From Thalassospira sp. MCCC 1A01148 (GTDB lineage: Bacteria; Pseudomonadota; Alphaproteobacteria; Rhodospirillales; Thalassospiraceae), in NCBI RefSeq assembly GCF_001613795.1, contig NZ_LPVZ01000012.1:434001-498000 (forward strand): DNA of 64,000 bases, read 5' to 3'. Below the pieces are notes generated by a model. The model did no database searches. It was given only the letters and a program-made list of their open reading frames with translations, and was not told where the DNA came from. Positions 61,177 to 64,000 of this stretch are shown here, piece by piece. The position numbers were made by a program, and so were the translations under genes. Positions within the stretch are counted from its first letter, which is position 1. Each line of letters starts with the position of its first letter.

Positions 61177-62295
61177 TTATTGAGCGAGCCAAGCCTGGAA
61201 CTTGGCATCGATGTCGTCACGGTAGTCAGCCCAGAACTCGTAGTTATAGAGGAACGTGTTCTTGGCGTTTTCCGGATCGGTCGGCATGTGCGGAGCCATG
61301 TCGATACCGAGCTCTGCGTGCTTACCAACGAGCGGAGCAGAGGAGAAGCGAGCCGGGCCATACGAGATGTATTTAGCCTGGTCTGCAAGACGCTGGGTGT
61401 CGGTTGCGAACTTCACGAAGTCCAGAACACGGTTCAGGCGATCTTCCGGAAGACCTGCCGGAATGATCCAGCCGTCAAGGTCGAAGACCTGTGCGTCCCA
61501 AAGCATGGCAATCGGCTGATCCTGTTCAACAATAGCGGAGAACAGACGACCGTTGTAGGTCGAGCCCATGAACACTTCACCGTCAGCCAGAAGCTGCGGG
61601 GTATCTGCACCAGCACTCCACCAGATCACGCTGTCTTTGATGGTTGCCAGTTTGTCGAGAGCGCGCTGCTGACCTTCTTCGGTCTCAAGAACGCTGTAAA
61701 CCTCGTCCTTCGCAACACCGTCGCAGAGCAGAGCCCATTCCATGTTGTTGATCGGACGCTTTTCAAGCGAACGCATGCCCGGATAGGTTTCGGTATCGAA
61801 CAGGGCACAGATGTCGGTCGGTGCCGGGGTTCCAGCCGGAACCATGTCTTCACGGTAACCGAAGGTGGTCGAGTAGACGATCTGCGGAATGAAGCAATCG
61901 CTTACAAGGAGATCACCGAAGTCATCTTCTGCCGAGGTGCCGTCCGGCGCGTCAGCAAGAACTTCGTCCGGATCGATTTCCATTGCGAGACCTTCATCGC
62001 AAAGGCGCATCGCATCAGCAGCAACAACGTCAACCAGATCCCAGGTTACGTTGTTTGCTTCGTTCATTGCACGCAGCTTTGCTACAGCTTCGTTGGAGCT
62101 TTCATCCCAAGTGATCGAAACACCCGGGTTCATTTCCATGTAAGGCTCAGCATAAGCCTTGATCTGGCTGTTCTGATAAGCACCACCCCAGCTGACCAGC
62201 GTCATGTCCGACGCCATATGGTCGTCGGCATATGCTGCACCAGTTGCGACAACAAGCATAGCTGTTGATGCTGTAAGGGTTTTAATGAGTTGCAT
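61177..62295 (-). CDS. Polyamine/opine-type ABC transporter, periplasmic binding protein
   Basis: 372 residues with a signal peptide (MQLIKTLTASTAMLVVATGAAYA, cleavage after AYA). It belongs to the PotD/PotF-like family (extracellular binding protein family 1): DMTLVSWGGAYQNSQIKAYAEPYMEMNPGVSITWDES, NNVTWDLVDVVAADAMRLCDEGLAMEI, and PAGLPEDRLNRVLDFVKFATDTQRLADQAKYISYGPA. The ligand is not certain; putrescine, spermidine or related amines are known for relatives. AGGGAG precedes the start. Confidence 0.88.
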   Translation of the reverse strand: MQLIKTLTASTAMLVVATGAAYADDHMASDMTLVSWGGAYQNSQIKAYAEPYMEMNPGVSITWDESSNEAVAKLRAMNEANNVTWDLVDVVAADAMRLCDEGLAMEIDPDEVLADAPDGTSAEDDFGDLLVSDCFIPQIVYSTTFGYREDMVPAGTPAPTDICALFDTETYPGMRSLEKRPINNMEWALLCDGVAKDEVYSVLETEEGQQRALDKLATIKDSVIWWSAGADTPQLLADGEVFMGSTYNGRLFSAIVEQDQPIAMLWDAQVFDLDGWIIPAGLPEDRLNRVLDFVKFATDTQRLADQAKYISYGPARFSSAPLVGKHAELGIDMAPHMPTDPENAKNTFLYNYEFWADYRDDIDAKFQAWLAQ

Positions 62296-62383
62296 TAATA
62301 GACTCCCTGATTGTTTCCCGGACTATTCGTTGAGGACCAGCACCCGGGCGTACCGGTCCTGTATCTGCCTGACTCTGAGATGA

Positions 62384-63487
62384 TTACGACGCGTCAAGCG
62401 CGCGGCAATCCTCTGCAAGCCAGCCGATCTCGATTTCCTGACCAGGTGTCAGACGGACCTGATCCGGTGCGTTCCTGGTCTTGATGATGAACTCATCATT
62501 GCCAGCCACGCGCAAACGTGTACGGAAGATGTCACCCATATAGATGAATTCCAGCACCTCTGCCTTAAGCGTATGAGCATCTTCGTGCAGACGATCACGG
62601 TTATATTCAACACGTTCAGGACGGATTGAAACGCGGGTACGTTCGCCCACTTCGGTCACATTGACCGGTACAGCATCGATGATCTCGCCGCCATCAAGCT
62701 GGACGACACAAGTGTTGCCCTTGATTTCCTTGATGATACCCTCAAGCGTGTTGTTCTCACCGATAAACTGCGCAACGAAGCTGTTTTCCGGCTCTTCGTA
62801 AAGTTTGTCGGGCGCTGCAAGCTGCTGAATACGGCCATCATCAAACACAGCGACACGATCTGACATCGTCAGTGCTTCGGTCTGGTCATGGGTCACGTAA
62901 ACAGTTGTAATACCCAGCTGATGCGCAAGGTGCGTAATTTCAAACTGCATCTTCTCGCGAAGCTGTTTGTCGAGCGCGCCAAGTGGCTCATCCATCAGAA
63001 CCAGTTCCGGTTCGAACACCAGCGCACGTGCCAAGGCGACACGCTGCTGCTGACCACCTGAAAGCTGTGCAGGACGACGCCCACCAAAGCTGCCCATTTC
63101 GACCATGTCGAGGGCGCGCTTAACCTTTTCTTCCTGCTCTGCCTTTCCCAATTTGCGAACTTCAAGCGGGAAAGCCAGGTTTTCCGCAATCGTCATATGC
63201 GGGAAAAGCGCGTAGTTTTGGAAGACCATACCGATACCACGCTTGTGCGGCGGAATATCGTTGATCGAAACACCGCCCAGACGAATATCGCCATGAGTCG
63301 CGGTTTCAAAACCTGCGAGCATCATGAGGCAAGTGGTTTTTCCCGAACCTGACGGACCAAGCATCGTCAGGAATTCGCCCTTCGGCATAGTTAGGTTGAG
63401 ATCTTTAACGACAAGAGATTCGCCGTCATAGCTTTTTTGTACACGTTCAAATTCAACGAACGCTTCGTTCGATGCACCGTCTGCCAA
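62384..63487 (-). CDS. Polyamine-type ABC transporter, ATP-binding protein (PotA-like)
   Basis: About 367 residues. Walker A LGPSGSGKTTCLMMLAG, Q-loop FQNYALFPHMTIAENL, signature [19 protein letters not shown], Walker B LVLMDEPLGALDKQLREKMQ, switch His in YVTHDQTEAL. A TOBE-type regulatory domain forms the C-terminal third, as in PotA. The start is probably TTG 63487 (AGGGGG seven bases upstream); TTG 63493 is too close to it. First gene of the operon. Confidence 0.92.
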   Translation of the reverse strand: MADGASNEAFVEFERVQKSYDGESLVVKDLNLTMPKGEFLTMLGPSGSGKTTCLMMLAGFETATHGDIRLGGVSINDIPPHKRGIGMVFQNYALFPHMTIAENLAFPLEVRKLGKAEQEEKVKRALDMVEMGSFGGRRPAQLSGGQQQRVALARALVFEPELVLMDEPLGALDKQLREKMQFEITHLAHQLGITTVYVTHDQTEALTMSDRVAVFDDGRIQQLAAPDKLYEEPENSFVAQFIGENNTLEGIIKEIKGNTCVVQLDGGEIIDAVPVNVTEVGERTRVSIRPERVEYNRDRLHEDAHTLKAEVLEFIYMGDIFRTRLRVAGNDEFIIKTRNAPDQVRLTPGQEIEIGWLAEDCRALDAS

Positions 63488-63930
63488 ACCCAATACCCCC
63501 TGATATGTCTTTGTTTGTTCAGCGTTAACGCTATTGGTGATTTTTGTATGCGGAAATTCACTGGAACCAATTCAGAATGACGGCTCGTGAACCCCGAGGA
63601 TAGAAGCATTGCGACACTACCGCGTAATAGGTGCGCTGCATCTATCTGTTTTCTCTCTCAAGATGATGTGCGCATTAAGCCTGCCTGTCTCGCCCTGCAT
63701 ATTTCGATTTCGATTAATTTCTGCAGCGCGACATTAAAACAAACCTGATATAGCACTTCAACCCCTCATAACTCATAAAGATTTTTCCGCTAGGAAATCC
63801 GCCATTCTTTAGATTGTTCAGAATAAAATTCGCCAGCAAGGTCAAATCCGCATTTTTTCTTCCATAAATCGGAATACGATACATTTGCTTTACGCTGGCA
63901 ATTTCATAAAAACACACCTATAAGGTCGCC
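63488..63930. other. Divergent intergenic region between the polyamine-type operon and ruvX
   Basis: About 440 bases without a credible gene. It contains the palindrome AGCGTTAACGCT at 63521-63532; I see no strong promoter pair. Confidence 0.5.
63521..63532. promoter_or_regulatory. 12-bp perfect palindrome upstream of the polyamine-type operon
   Basis: AGCGTTAACGCT lies 33 bases before the start codon of the ATPase gene. A short CG-flanked palindrome in this position resembles LacI-type operators, but no LacI gene is seen here. Confidence 0.4.
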
Positions 63931-64000
63931 ATGATTTGCAATGATACTCAGGAATTGCTGCGGTTCTTACCACCGGCAGCACGTGTGTTGGGCCTTGATC
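63931..64000 (+). CDS. ruvX: Putative pre-16S rRNA nuclease / Holliday junction resolvase, N-terminal part only
   Basis: Only 23 codons are in the window, from ATG 63931 (AAGG upstream) to the edge. They read MICNDTQELLRFLPPAARVLGLD, which matches the N-terminus of YqgF/RuvX proteins, where LLGLDLGTKTIG follows (family knowledge). RuvX matures the 5' end of 16S rRNA. In alphaproteobacteria, ruvX and gatC are often neighbours (from memory), which supports the call. Confidence 0.65.
   Translation, partial: MICNDTQELLRFLPPAARVLGLD

Noticed and set aside
61180-62268. 362-codon open frame on the plus strand inside the polyamine-type binding-protein gene
   Set aside because: A shadow of the real minus-strand gene, with no recognisable protein features.

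Overview
The window looks like chromosomal DNA of an alphaproteobacterium in or near Rhodospirillales, possibly Thalassospira or a relative. This is an inference from a moderately GC-rich composition, the complete aapJQMP amino-acid transporter, a DUF1491 gene, ornithine-lipid genes, and gatCAB lying near ruvX. Most of the sequence is ordinary, densely packed core and metabolic DNA. I see no CRISPR array, insertion sequence, prophage or integrase gene. One tRNA gene is present, a tRNA-Ser (GCT).

Layout. 1-13.99 kb: a cut-off DUF1491 gene coupled to an M23 peptidase, a small acidic protein, membrane proteins (DUF599, DUF4126, two MFS/TauE-type carriers, a duplicated-fold membrane protein), thrS, a TPR protein, a possible tail-anchored protein, a SPOR lipoprotein, msrA, an IclR regulator and moaB. 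14.4-22.1 kb: acetoacetyl-CoA synthetase, the aapJQMP operon and a stand-alone MlaF-type ATPase. 22.1-26.4 kb: a DeoR regulator with an SLC13 carrier, then a GMC oxidoreductase. 26.5-33.9 kb: a seven-gene minus-strand nucleoside uptake and salvage operon (BmpA-type binding protein, double ATPase, two permeases, cdd, punA, deoA). 34.6-39.4 kb: a PsuK-like kinase, a lone RAM domain, a CigR-like secreted protein, the ornithine-lipid pair olsB-olsA behind a perfect CRP-type palindrome, and a JmjC-like cupin. 39.4-45 kb: tRNA-Ser, a 73-residue protein, a GlxA regulator with an MFS carrier, and an orphan helical protein of about 562 residues. 45.1-51.1 kb: pqiABC, divergent argP/argO and tdk. 51.2-53.8 kb: a LysR regulator divergent from a DJ-1/PfpI protein, a CopZ-like metallochaperone and an FMN reductase. 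53.8-57.9 kb: gatCAB, with a decayed second copy of the gatB 3' end and its terminator on the far side of a lipoprotein gene. 58.1-64 kb: a polyamine-type ABC transporter whose two permeases are unusually long, then the first codons of ruvX.

How the genes work together. Import is the dominant theme, with three complete ABC systems (amino acids, nucleosides, polyamine-like solutes) and several secondary carriers. The nucleoside operon couples uptake directly to deamination and phosphorolysis. Envelope functions (ornithine lipids, Pqi, MlaF-type ATPase, SPOR and M23 proteins) are the second theme.

I found no clearly new multi-gene system. The observations most worth following are the gatB 3'-end duplication around a lipoprotein gene, the CRP-type site ahead of olsBA, the long inverted repeat ahead of the nucleoside operon, the GntR-type operator ahead of aacS, the enlarged polyamine-type permeases, and the orphan 562-residue protein.
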